From the NCBI GenBank assembly GCA_944322615.1, contig CALUPH010000013.1, forward strand, positions 1 to 53,182: a stretch of DNA of 53,182 nt, read 5' to 3'. This document shows positions 17,515 through 26,584 of the stretch, piece after piece. The stretch is from Candidatus Gastranaerophilales bacterium (GTDB lineage Bacteria; Cyanobacteriota; Vampirovibrionia; Gastranaerophilales; Gastranaerophilaceae). Position numbers and translations under genes: made by a program. The notes under the pieces are model-generated. The model was not told where the DNA came from. It worked only from the letters and a program-made list of their open reading frames with translations, and ran no database searches. Each line of letters begins with the position of its first letter. Within the stretch, counting starts at the first letter, position 1.

Positions 17515-19605
17515 ATGAAAAAATTAGAACAAAATAATGCAGACAAAAAGATATCTATTATTATCCCCGTATACAATGCAGAAAAATATCTGGAAAAATG
17601 TTTAACAAGTGTAATAAAACAAACTTATAGAAATTTACAAATAATATGTATTAATGATGGCTCAACAGACAATTCATTAAATATATTAAAAAAATTTGAG
17701 GAAATGGATAAAAGGATAACAGTTATCTCGCAAAAAAATTTGGGAGTTTCTGCGGCTAGAAATAATGGCTTGAATATTGCTAAAGGAGAATATATTACAT
17801 TCTTGGATTCTGATGATTGGCTTGAAACAGATTGCTATACATTAGCCATTGAGGCATTTTCTTCTGATAGTTCAATTGATATTATAAGTTGGGGTGCAAA
17901 TGTTATTGATCAAAGAAACTCAACAAATTCGGAGATACAGGGTGTTCAGAATTTTTATAAATTTAATAATCTCGGGAAAACAAAATTAAATGAAACTTTA
18001 ACTAAAACACTTTCTGGTGCCGTTTGGAAATATTTATTTAAAAAAGAAATAATTAATAAGTTAAATTTGAGATTTGATAACGACTTAAAATTAGGTGAAG
18101 ATGTTTTATTTACATTCTCGTATTTTAGTCTTGTTAATTATATTTACTACTTACCATATAATACATATAATTATGTTTTATCTCAAAACTCTGCAACGCT
18201 GAAAATTGGAGAACGACATAACCCGAAATACGCATTACATAACAATATAAATCTTTTACTAAAATTAAAAAAATTCTATATTTTACAAAATAATTATGCC
18301 CTATTCAACAATATTCTTGCAAAAAAAATATTAAATACTATATTTTGGCAAATACAATATTTACAAAGTAATGATTATAAATTTTGTATTAAAGAATTAT
18401 CTAGACTAAGAAATATTCTTGATAGAAATTTTTATTATTTACAAGAAGTTAATTACATATTTAAAGGACAATTTTATAAAATTCAACAAATTAAACTTCC
18501 TTATTTCTATATTGGAAACAACATTTTAGGTTTAACTATATATAGAACAAATAACCCTTGTTTAATAATATTCTTTTTAGGTATAAGAATAAAAATACAT
18601 TATCAAAAAATTTTTTATTTGAAAAATGATTTTAATAAAGTTCATAAAATTATTAACATCTTTGGTTTAAAATTTAAGTTTAATATTAAAACAAACTCAA
18701 AAACAAAATTTAAGAAATTTTGTTCTAAATTATTTTCTATTAATAAGATTAATAAACATAAAATTATTAATTTCTTAGGAATAAAATTTAAGTTTAAAAT
18801 ACCGGAAGAAGTTAAGATTGCATGTCAATGTAAACCTTTAACCAAAAGAGAAATATCAGATTTAATTCAAAAGAATATTAATACTCTATATCTTCATTCT
18901 AAATATTTTTCAAAATATAAGAATTATTATGAAGGAAAAACAATTGTAATTTGTGGAGCAGGTCCAACTCTAAAATTCTACAAACCAATTACAGATGCCA
19001 TCCATATAGCTTTAAATAGGTCATTTTTATTTGATAAAGTCAAGTTTGATTACATTTTTGCTCAAGACTGGCGTAGTATTAAAAATATAAAAGATAAATT
19101 TATTTCTTATAATACAAATTATTGTACAAAGATTCTTGGTACACAAAACAATACCATTGAATGTGAAATACCTGAAGAAGTAGCAATTATTTGTAATGCG
19201 CTAAGGTATAATACTGACAATGAATGCTGGCCAAACTGTAAATTCGCGTTAGATATTTCTACAAATCCTTTTGGAAACTTTCATACTGTTGCTTTAGTAG
19301 CTTTGCAATTTGCATTATACACCAATCCACAAAAAATATATATTGTAGGATGTGATAGTGTTCCAACAGGGCATTTCACATCTAACTACGAAAATGAAAA
19401 TGAAATTCAAACACATATAAAAAACCAAGAAATTTTTAGTCCTCAGATGCAAAAGGAATGGAGATTAGCTAAACAGTTTATAAATATGCACTATCCAAGT
19501 ATAGAGATAGTTTCTATAAATCCGGTAGGATTAAAAGGTATTTTTAAAGACTTTTATACTGCCGAATATATAGAAGCACATCCAGACTGCAAATCTAATT
19601 CATAA
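17515..19605 (+). CDS. GT2 glycosyltransferase fused to a DUF115-like C-terminal domain
   Basis: A 696-residue protein with two ends of different type. Residues 10-230 form a GT2 domain (ISIIIPVYNAEKYLEKCL, TFLDSDDWLE, LGEDVLFTF). Residues ~470-690 resemble the DUF115/MptE-like Rossmann domain (IVICGAGPTLKFY, FDYIFAQDW, IYIVGCDSVPTGHF) found in some glycosylation proteins. Between them, residues ~340-430 hold three copies of a short pattern, IIFFLGIRIKI, IINIFGLKFKF and IINFLGIKFKF. The ATG has AGGA seven bases upstream. It lies 58 bases after the first GT2 gene. The fusion suggests that one protein adds a sugar and modifies or joins it to a second group. Confidence 0.8.
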   Translation: MKKLEQNNADKKISIIIPVYNAEKYLEKCLTSVIKQTYRNLQIICINDGSTDNSLNILKKFEEMDKRITVISQKNLGVSAARNNGLNIAKGEYITFLDSDDWLETDCYTLAIEAFSSDSSIDIISWGANVIDQRNSTNSEIQGVQNFYKFNNLGKTKLNETLTKTLSGAVWKYLFKKEIINKLNLRFDNDLKLGEDVLFTFSYFSLVNYIYYLPYNTYNYVLSQNSATLKIGERHNPKYALHNNINLLLKLKKFYILQNNYALFNNILAKKILNTIFWQIQYLQSNDYKFCIKELSRLRNILDRNFYYLQEVNYIFKGQFYKIQQIKLPYFYIGNNILGLTIYRTNNPCLIIFFLGIRIKIHYQKIFYLKNDFNKVHKIINIFGLKFKFNIKTNSKTKFKKFCSKLFSINKINKHKIINFLGIKFKFKIPEEVKIACQCKPLTKREISDLIQKNINTLYLHSKYFSKYKNYYEGKTIVICGAGPTLKFYKPITDAIHIALNRSFLFDKVKFDYIFAQDWRSIKNIKDKFISYNTNYCTKILGTQNNTIECEIPEEVAIICNALRYNTDNECWPNCKFALDISTNPFGNFHTVALVALQFALYTNPQKIYIVGCDSVPTGHFTSNYENENEIQTHIKNQEIFSPQMQKEWRLAKQFINMHYPSIEIVSINPVGLKGIFKDFYTAEYIEAHPDCKSNS

Positions 19606-19625
19606 TTTATAAAAGGAGAAATATT

Positions 19626-20303
19626 TTGTATAATAAAAAAGAAATATCTGCAATCATTGTTTGTAGAAAAGGTTCAGTAAGAATACCATCAAAAAATTTA
19701 TTACCATTAGGAAATGAAACTATTTTATCAAGAAAAATAAAACAACTTAAAAATTCAGAATTTATTGATAGAATTATTGTCGGTTCTGATGATGAAAGAA
19801 TGTTGATTATTGCAAAACAAAATGGTGCAGAACCAATTCTTCGACCCAATTTTTATTGTGATGAAAAAGTTGCTTCTGCAAATGACATGATTTCTAATAT
19901 GATGACTTTGATAAAAACAGATATTGTTGTTTGGGCTCACTGTACAAATCCTCTAATATCTTCAAAAACGTATGATATAGCAATAAAAACTTATTTTCAA
20001 AATTTGGACAAATATGATTCTTTATTATCTGTTGTTGAATTAAAAGAACATTTGTGGAAGGATGGACAGCCATTCAACTATAATCCTTACGCTATTAAAC
20101 ATACCCCAGCAAGAGAATTACCACCACTATATATGCAAGATGGGGGGATTTTTATTCAGGAATGGAAACAAATGAAAGAAAACTGTTATTTTTTTGGAAA
20201 GAAACCATACTTATTTACTATTAATAATGATGAATTTTTAGATATTAATAACAAAAGAGACTATCTTTTAGCAAAAACAATTATAGAAACAAATGAAAAA
20301 TAG
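19626..20303 (+). CDS. CMP-sugar synthetase (acylneuraminate cytidylyltransferase family)
   Basis: A 225-residue cytidylyltransferase of the NeuA/KdsB family. The nucleotide-binding loop is AIIVCRKGSVRIPSKNLLPLG, somewhat altered from the usual xRxGSKxxxxKN. The later blocks RIIVGSDDERMLIIA and VVWAHCTNPLIS follow the family pattern. It activates a keto-sugar acid to its CMP form; the acid itself cannot be told, and no sialic, legionaminic or pseudaminic acid synthase gene lies in this window. The start is a TTG with AAAGGAG eight bases upstream; no nearby ATG fits. It follows the GT2-DUF115 gene by 20 bases. Confidence 0.82.
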   Translation: MYNKKEISAIIVCRKGSVRIPSKNLLPLGNETILSRKIKQLKNSEFIDRIIVGSDDERMLIIAKQNGAEPILRPNFYCDEKVASANDMISNMMTLIKTDIVVWAHCTNPLISSKTYDIAIKTYFQNLDKYDSLLSVVELKEHLWKDGQPFNYNPYAIKHTPARELPPLYMQDGGIFIQEWKQMKENCYFFGKKPYLFTINNDEFLDINNKRDYLLAKTIIETNEK

Positions 20304-20306
20304 AAT

Positions 20307-20330
20307 TTATTGTCATTTGCAAGACAATAA
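20307..20330. terminator. Hairpin between convergent genes, weak terminator
   Basis: The stem TTATTGTC-ATTTGCAA-GACAATAA lies between the convergent cytidylyltransferase and flavoprotein genes. It is followed by a run of A on the plus strand rather than T, so as an intrinsic terminator it is weak for either direction. Confidence 0.4.
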
Positions 20331-20338
20331 AAAAATCT

Positions 20339-21604
20339 TTATTTTGCGCAGTCCATCCCACTTTTAAATGCCTGATGGGTCCAATAATATTCCCATCTGC
20401 CAAATCTACCAATACTTTCTATATTTTGACTTTGTAAATAGTCTAAAACAACTTTTCTATTCTTATAAATATCCTTATCAAAGGTTATATTTGCATATTT
20501 TTCAAATCGTATATCTTTTACTAGAATTTCATCTTCTTTAAATAAATTCATAGACACCAATTTGCAAATAGTATTTTGCATTACCTCTTCTTTACTTGGA
20601 ATTTCAGCTTTACAATCAAAGAAAATTTCAGCTTGCAAAGAACTGCAACCATTCGGAACATTATCTAAAGATTCTCTGCTTGGTGAATATACTCTAGAAG
20701 CTATAATTTCTTCATCATAAATATAGAACCACAAATATTTTGGAACATCCGGATTATTAAAGCCCAATGATACCATATATCCGCACGTATTATGCAAGTT
20801 ATTTGCACAATTTTGGACTTCCACAGGACAGTTCTTCACCATTTTTACAATTTCAGGAAGAGGAAGCGATGAAATCAATCTTGTATAATTTGCACTTGTT
20901 CCATCTTTAAAGGTAACTGTTTTAGATATAGTATCTATTTGCACAACTTCTTTATTAAACCTTATATCTAAACCTTCTCTGCATTTATTTAAAATACTTC
21001 TGAAACCGCCTTTTTGCGGATATTTCATATTTGATGTATAATAGAAGTTTTTATTTTGAGTTTCATATGAACCTCTTAAAACATCTTCTATATCAGGAGA
21101 GTGCATTCTATTTCCAACCCATTTTGTTTCCAAATATTTTGCCTCCAATCCCCAATATTTTTTTGTATAAACCATTGGAAACTTTTCTGCAAAATAATCA
21201 CCATACTGAACTCTTAGCCATTCTTCATAATTTTCTATTTCTTCAACTGTTTTTGAGGCTCTATTTATAAATCCTTTTACTATCTTGACCTTCTCTTCTA
21301 CAGGTAATGGAGCAATATTATCTTGTGCAGGATGCTTTAACCAATATCCTTTATAATAATTACTAGATACACTTGGGTGAGCATATGTTGGAGATGATTC
21401 TTCAAATATTTTATTTATATATTCATCATCCGAAAAAGTAAAATGCACAAACTTATCAAATCTAAAGCCATCAATTGAGAAATAAGCGCAAAGCCCACCC
21501 CAGTCATTATCTTTTTCATAGATAATAACATCTTCTCCTGTTTTTTTTAAATGATATCCTGCAGATATTCCTGAAATACCACTGCCAAGAATTATTGTTC
21601 CCAT
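20339..21604 (-). CDS. FAD-dependent oxidoreductase, amine-oxidase/UGM-like
   Basis: A 421-residue flavoprotein with the FAD-binding start IILGSGISGISAGYHLKK, then YEKDNDWGGLCAYF and GFRFDKFVHFTF. This layout is shared by amine-oxidase/protoporphyrinogen-oxidase-like proteins and UDP-galactopyranose mutases. A second FAD contact appears near the C-terminus (SIGRFGRWEYYWTHQ, similar to the ending of mutases). Its start overlaps rfbG by 13 bases, with AAAGG before the ATG, so it is coupled to the CDP-sugar genes. From context it may act on a CDP-activated deoxysugar, for example as a pyranose-furanose mutase. This is a hypothesis; an oxidase role is also possible. Confidence 0.75.
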   Translation of the reverse strand: MGTIILGSGISGISAGYHLKKTGEDVIIYEKDNDWGGLCAYFSIDGFRFDKFVHFTFSDDEYINKIFEESSPTYAHPSVSSNYYKGYWLKHPAQDNIAPLPVEEKVKIVKGFINRASKTVEEIENYEEWLRVQYGDYFAEKFPMVYTKKYWGLEAKYLETKWVGNRMHSPDIEDVLRGSYETQNKNFYYTSNMKYPQKGGFRSILNKCREGLDIRFNKEVVQIDTISKTVTFKDGTSANYTRLISSLPLPEIVKMVKNCPVEVQNCANNLHNTCGYMVSLGFNNPDVPKYLWFYIYDEEIIASRVYSPSRESLDNVPNGCSSLQAEIFFDCKAEIPSKEEVMQNTICKLVSMNLFKEDEILVKDIRFEKYANITFDKDIYKNRKVVLDYLQSQNIESIGRFGRWEYYWTHQAFKSGMDCAK

Positions 21605-22686
21605 AAATAACCTTTGTCCATGTGATTTTGAATTTGTTTTTTACAGTATTCAAACATATCATCATTGTGAAGTGCTTCTTTATACCAATCTACAGTATAT
21701 TCAATTGCCTCATAGAAATTCAACATTGCTTTCCAATTAAGCATTCTGTATGCTTTTGTTACGTCCAAACTTAAAAGAGTATTTTCATGTACCATATTTG
21801 GAGAAGATACATCAACTACATTACCTTTTCCATAGTATTTTACTAAATACTCAACAACATCCCATACAGTTTTATTACATTCAATTGGAGGACCAAAATT
21901 AAAACCTTCAGAATATTTTACAGGTTCTTCCATTAATTTTTGACCTACTCTTAAATATCCGCTTAATGGTTCTAATACATGTTCCCAAGGTCTTGTTGCT
22001 TTTGGACTGCGAATTTCAATATCCTTACCTTCTTCAATAAATCTTATACAATCAGGAACTAATCTGTTGTCAGACCAATCACCGCCACCTATTACATTTC
22101 CTGCTCTTACTGAAGCAATAGCTTTTCCATGTTTTGCATAATCTTTCGGATTAAAATATGAATTTCTATATGAAGAAATCATTAATTCAGCACAACCTTT
22201 AGATGAAGAATAAGGATCATATCCGCCCATTCTGTCTGTTTCTTTATAACCCCATATCTGTTCAACATTTTCATAACATTTATCTGAAGTTATCATTATT
22301 ACTGTTTTTATGAAATCAAACTTTCTAACGGCCTCTAATATATTTAACGAGCCAATTACATTTGTCTCATATGTATATTTAGGGCTATCATATGCTGTTC
22401 TGACTAATGCTTGAGCTGCTAAGTGGAATATAATTTCAGGTTTATATTTTGCTATAGTAGCTTCTAATTTTTCGCTATCTCTTATGTCACCTTTTACATC
22501 AGCATATAGATGTTTTTCTAAATGAGATGCTTTATAGTTACCTCTTTGAGAATATGGTTCAAGTGCATAACCAACAACATTCGCACCTAACATAGTTAAC
22601 CATATTGAAAGCCAGCTTCCTTTAAAACCGGTATGACCTGTAACTAAAACTGTTTTACCTCTATATACATTATTAAAATTTGACAT
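21592..22686 (-). CDS. rfbG: CDP-glucose 4,6-dehydratase
   Basis: A 364-residue extended short-chain dehydratase with NAD-binding VTGHTGFKGSWLSIWL at residues 15-30, a motif specific to the CDP-glucose branch. It also has the catalytic block ITSDKCYEN and YDPYSSSKGCAE (Tyr/Lys near 157). It converts CDP-glucose to CDP-4-keto-6-deoxyglucose. The gene for CDP-glucose synthesis (23596-24411) lies two genes upstream in the same run. The ATG directly follows the stop codon of the preceding gene and has GGGAG eight bases upstream. Confidence 0.95.
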   Translation of the reverse strand: MSNFNNVYRGKTVLVTGHTGFKGSWLSIWLTMLGANVVGYALEPYSQRGNYKASHLEKHLYADVKGDIRDSEKLEATIAKYKPEIIFHLAAQALVRTAYDSPKYTYETNVIGSLNILEAVRKFDFIKTVIMITSDKCYENVEQIWGYKETDRMGGYDPYSSSKGCAELMISSYRNSYFNPKDYAKHGKAIASVRAGNVIGGGDWSDNRLVPDCIRFIEEGKDIEIRSPKATRPWEHVLEPLSGYLRVGQKLMEEPVKYSEGFNFGPPIECNKTVWDVVEYLVKYYGKGNVVDVSSPNMVHENTLLSLDVTKAYRMLNWKAMLNFYEAIEYTVDWYKEALHNDDMFEYCKKQIQNHMDKGYLWEQ

Positions 22687-23595
22687 TTATATATCTCCCT
22701 TAATTTGTCCTTTCCACCAGTCTATTGTTTGTTTTAGACCCATCTCTAGCGTATATTTGGGTTCCCAGCCTATAGATTTCAGTTTTTGGTTATTTCCGAC
22801 TACAACTTCATCTCCAAATGCAGCAGGAATTGCGCCCCATAATATATTACCTTTAAAATTAGTATACTCTGCAATTTTATTAACAATTTCTCTTAATTGC
22901 ACAGGTTTTCCGGAGCATATATTTACAGCACCTTCTATATCACTTTCAAATACCTCGACAATTCCTCTTGCGGTATCTTCTACGTGTAAATAATCCTGAA
23001 ATTTTAAACAATCACTTACTTTTACATCTTCACCTTTTAAACAAGAATTTATTACAGAAGGCATTAATCTTTGAGGTTTCTCATTCGGGCCATACAAATT
23101 GAAAATCCTCGGCCATTTAAACTTTATATTATTTCCTTTGCAATATACTTTAGCTATGTTGTACAATGCATTTTTACTATTCCCGTACAATGTTTGAGGA
23201 TCTGTTGGTGTTTCATCTTCTAATAAATATCCGTATTTATATTCATATTCAGATATTGTCCCGGCACCTACAAAACACTTACCTCCGTTTTCTGCAAATG
23301 CTTTTAGTAAATTCAATGTTGCTATTGTCCAATCCATATTAAGATTATGTATATGACATTTCGGTCCTACATACCATGCCAGATGAATCAAATTTTCAAA
23401 ATTATTTTCTTTTAAGAAATCTGAAACTGCTTTTGAATCCATTAAATTCATTTCATACTGAAATAAATTTTCTTGTTCAGGTGCAAAAGGAGGATAAACT
23501 AAAGAATGAACTTCATAGCCTCTTTTTAACAATTCATTAACTATATTTCTACCAATAAAACCGGTAGCGCCTGTAATTAAAACTTTCTTACTCAT
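22687..23595 (-). CDS. NAD(P)-dependent sugar epimerase/reductase of the CDP-sugar branch
   Basis: A 302-residue extended short-chain reductase with ITGATGFIGRNIV at residues 7-19 and a YGNSK catalytic pair near 137-141. It lies exactly between the CDP-glucose cytidylyltransferase and 4,6-dehydratase genes, with no spacing on either side. It most likely reduces or epimerises CDP-4-keto-6-deoxyglucose at C4, like CDP-abequose/paratose synthases. The RfbH-type C3-dehydrase needed for 3,6-dideoxy sugars is not seen in this window, so the product may instead be a CDP-6-deoxyhexose. The ribosome site is AGGA inside the end of rfbF. Confidence 0.8.
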   Translation of the reverse strand: MSKKVLITGATGFIGRNIVNELLKRGYEVHSLVYPPFAPEQENLFQYEMNLMDSKAVSDFLKENNFENLIHLAWYVGPKCHIHNLNMDWTIATLNLLKAFAENGGKCFVGAGTISEYEYKYGYLLEDETPTDPQTLYGNSKNALYNIAKVYCKGNNIKFKWPRIFNLYGPNEKPQRLMPSVINSCLKGEDVKVSDCLKFQDYLHVEDTARGIVEVFESDIEGAVNICSGKPVQLREIVNKIAEYTNFKGNILWGAIPAAFGDEVVVGNNQKLKSIGWEPKYTLEMGLKQTIDWWKGQIKGDI

Positions 23596-24411
23596 TTACA
23601 CTCTTCCTGCTGTACTTTCATATGCATTTTGTTTATCCCAAACTTTCCAAGGTGCTTTATTTGATTCCCACATACCTTCTAAGTCAAGTTTATCTCTCAA
23701 TGTATCCATTGGTCTCCAGAATCCTGAATGTTTATAAGCATTTAATTGACCATGTGTTGCAATACTTTCAAGTGGCTTGCGTTCAAATGTAACATCCGGA
23801 TTATTTGCTTCTATAAAATCAAAGACTTCGGGTTCACAAACAAAGAAGCCTCCATTAATCCAAGCTCCATCTCCTTGCGGTTTTTCTTTAAATGATGTTA
23901 TCATATTATTTTCATTTATATTCAATGCTCCAAATCTTCCTGATGGTTGAACTGCTGTCATTGTCATCAATTTCCCTGATTTTTTATGTGAATCTAACAA
24001 TTCTGATATATTTACATCACTAACACCATCACCATAGGTTAACATAAATGGTTCATTACCTACATAATCTTGTGCTTTTTTTATTCTGCCCCCTGTCATT
24101 GTGTTTTGACCGGTATACAACATTGTTACTTTCCAAGGTTCTGTACGCATTTTATGAAGTTCAACAGTATTTGTTCTCAAATCCACCGTAATATCAGAAT
24201 ATCTCTGATAATAATGAACAAAATAATCCTTTATCATATGAGATTTATAACCTGTCAATATAACAAAATCATTAAATCCATAATGGGAATATATTTTCAT
24301 TATATGCCATAAAATAGGATATCCTCCTATTTCAACCATTGGTTTCGGCTTAGAGACAGTTTCTTCCCCAAGTCTTGTACCTAAACCACCTGCCAGAATT
24401 AAGACCTTCAT
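23596..24411 (-). CDS. rfbF: Glucose-1-phosphate cytidylyltransferase
   Basis: A 271-residue nucleotidyltransferase with the N-terminal signature ILAGGLGTRLGEETVSKPKP and the RfbF-specific blocks ILWHIMKIYSHYG and GYKSHMIKDYF. It makes CDP-glucose from CTP and glucose 1-phosphate, the entry step of CDP-linked deoxysugars. Length and motifs match RfbF across the whole protein. It follows a GT2 gene by one base and has AAGGA six bases before the ATG, consistent with one operon running from 28688 to 20339. Confidence 0.95.
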   Translation of the reverse strand: MKVLILAGGLGTRLGEETVSKPKPMVEIGGYPILWHIMKIYSHYGFNDFVILTGYKSHMIKDYFVHYYQRYSDITVDLRTNTVELHKMRTEPWKVTMLYTGQNTMTGGRIKKAQDYVGNEPFMLTYGDGVSDVNISELLDSHKKSGKLMTMTAVQPSGRFGALNINENNMITSFKEKPQGDGAWINGGFFVCEPEVFDFIEANNPDVTFERKPLESIATHGQLNAYKHSGFWRPMDTLRDKLDLEGMWESNKAPWKVWDKQNAYESTAGRV

Positions 24412-24412
24412 A

Positions 24413-25462
24413 TTATTTCCTTCCTCGTCTAACTAACAATCTATTACTTAATAAATATTTTGTTAGACTACCATATCTAATTTTCATATAAAACATTTTT
24501 TTTATAAAGCTTTTTAAATCCCTTTTTAACAATAAATAATATATTGATTTTTTATATATCCTTTTTTTTAATTTTATAAATTTTTTATTGTCTTTTAATG
24601 AATCACCTATCAAATCAAAAAGATTATTAATAACATCTTGAGCATAACCAATATTAGAATATGAAGATTTATTAATAATATCTTTAATATAAGCCCATTC
24701 TCTTATAGCCAAATTTTTATATATACCTTTATTTTCTATTTTTTGTTCATTTAAAAAATTATGAACTTGTAAAGAAGCTTTATATGGCAAAACAAGCCCT
24801 TCTCTTAATGTTGAACTGGAATTTGGCTGATCAACTCTATAGTGATAAAAAGCATCTTTTACATATTGAATTTTTTTTGCCAGAACCAAAGATTTTACTG
24901 AAAAATGATTATCTACCCACCCTGTATCTTTAGCCTCAATAAAGAATATATTATTTTCTATGAGGAAGCTGCGTTTATACAAACAAGTCCATATACTTGG
25001 ATGTTTGGAAAAAAACTCAGGATACTCATTGATTTTAAATACTTTATTTTCATCTATATTTAGGTCATTTAGATATAATTTCTCGGAATATTCATTAAAA
25101 GCTATATATGCAGATTTTATTATATCTACATCATTTTCTTTTGCCTTATTATATAGAATTTCAATCATATTGGAATCAATATAATCATCACTTTCCAATA
25201 TTGAAATATATTCACCTTGTGCAGATTTTATACCTTCATTTACAGCTTTCCCATAGCCTTGATTAATCTCAAAATTGATAATTTTTATTTCCGGATTTTT
25301 TATTGAATATTCTTTTAATATATTTTTCTCAATCTCAGATGCACCATTATTAATGCATATAACTTCAATTTCTTTTAATGTTTGATTAATAGCACTTTGT
25401 AAACATTTTTCTATATATTTTTGAGCATTATATATTGGTATTATTATTGAAACTTTACACAT
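24413..25462 (-). CDS. GT2 family glycosyltransferase
   Basis: A 349-residue GT2 enzyme with VSIIIPIYNAQKYIEKCL, ICINNGASEIEK, the donor-site variant ISILESDDYID (Glu-Ser-Asp in place of DxD) and a C-terminal basic region rich in Lys/Arg. The ESDD form of the metal motif is common in this subfamily. A late RVDQPNSS block resembles the DNENSS element of the next GT2 protein. It lies directly upstream of rfbF and so probably uses a sugar made by the same operon, though the donor cannot be read from sequence. Confidence 0.86.
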   Translation of the reverse strand: MCKVSIIIPIYNAQKYIEKCLQSAINQTLKEIEVICINNGASEIEKNILKEYSIKNPEIKIINFEINQGYGKAVNEGIKSAQGEYISILESDDYIDSNMIEILYNKAKENDVDIIKSAYIAFNEYSEKLYLNDLNIDENKVFKINEYPEFFSKHPSIWTCLYKRSFLIENNIFFIEAKDTGWVDNHFSVKSLVLAKKIQYVKDAFYHYRVDQPNSSSTLREGLVLPYKASLQVHNFLNEQKIENKGIYKNLAIREWAYIKDIINKSSYSNIGYAQDVINNLFDLIGDSLKDNKKFIKLKKRIYKKSIYYLLLKRDLKSFIKKMFYMKIRYGSLTKYLLSNRLLVRRGRK

Positions 25463-25510
25463 TTTAATTCTTTCTTTAAAACAAAATCCTAAACTCTAAT
25501 ATTTCAAATA

Positions 25511-26584
25511 TCATATTTCAATAATCTGCCTTCCAAAAAGAACAATACTTACTCTTGAAGGATTTATTCTTATTGAGAATAATTTTCTTCTTTTTTGTTT
25601 TAAAGTTTCTTTATCTAATTTTGATTGGATTTTTGAAATAAAATTTTTCTTATCTTTTATTAAACAGACAAACTCACTTTTTTTTATTTTCTTATAAAAA
25701 TTTTCTTCTATTTCACCATTTTCATAATATGTTTTAAATGTATCTGAAAATTTCTCTATAAACTCTTCTCTTAAAGAAGGATCTATTCTTTTCAAATTCC
25801 AAAAGTAAGTTTGGTATTGTCTAATTAATTTTATGCCATTCACACTATTTTTTATTTCTATATTTGAATTTAAAAAATCAGTTATTTCATCAAACTCTTT
25901 GCATATCGCAAAAACTTTTGATTTTGAGTTAACAGAAGAATTTTCATTATCCAAACGATAATATAAATAAGCATTTGTAGTAAAATAGAGTCTTTGTGCC
26001 AAAGATAAACATTTAAAAGCAAAAGAAGTATCTTGATAACTGGCTCCGGGTGTTTCCAAAAACTTAATTTTATGTTTATCTATAAGTTCTTTTTTGTATA
26101 TTGCACTCCATATAGATGGCTGAATTTTCAATAATTCAGGATATTTTTTTACACTTGTTACTCTATTTGCAAAATAACGACTGATTTTTCCTGTTTTACG
26201 AGCCTGATTTCTTTCCCCTAAATAATAATAAAAATCAGATTTCACTATATCTGCGGAATTTTTTTCAGCCAAATTATATAGTTCTTCAAACATATTTTCT
26301 TTAATATAGTCATCAGGCTCAACTATGCCTATATACTGACCTTCTGCAACAGAAAGTCCAATGTTCATTGTTGCACCATAACCACTGTTTGATTTATTTA
26401 TTATTCTTATACGTTTATCTTTTTCGGAAAACGAATTTAAAATATCTAATGATGTATCAGTAGAACCATCATTTATACATATAATTTCTATTTCTTTTAA
26501 TGTTTGATTAAGAATACTTTCAATGCAAGTTTTTAAATATTTTTCTACGTTATAGATTGGAACTATTATTGAAACTTTTATCAT
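25511..26584 (-). CDS. GT2 family glycosyltransferase
   Basis: The protein has about 357 residues from the ATG at 26584, which I prefer to the in-frame TTG at 26602: family similarity starts with KVSIIVPIYNVEKYL directly after the ATG, and GAGG lies upstream. GT-A blocks are ICINDGSTDTS, GIVEPDDYIKE (EPDD in the metal position) and YQDTSFAFKCL. The C-terminal part ends with a short SIRINPSRVSIVLFGRQI pattern like that seen in other glycan proteins of this window. It overlaps the end of the mutase gene by 35 bases. Confidence 0.86.
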   Translation of the reverse strand: MIKVSIIVPIYNVEKYLKTCIESILNQTLKEIEIICINDGSTDTSLDILNSFSEKDKRIRIINKSNSGYGATMNIGLSVAEGQYIGIVEPDDYIKENMFEELYNLAEKNSADIVKSDFYYYLGERNQARKTGKISRYFANRVTSVKKYPELLKIQPSIWSAIYKKELIDKHKIKFLETPGASYQDTSFAFKCLSLAQRLYFTTNAYLYYRLDNENSSVNSKSKVFAICKEFDEITDFLNSNIEIKNSVNGIKLIRQYQTYFWNLKRIDPSLREEFIEKFSDTFKTYYENGEIEENFYKKIKKSEFVCLIKDKKNFISKIQSKLDKETLKQKRRKLFSIRINPSRVSIVLFGRQIIEI

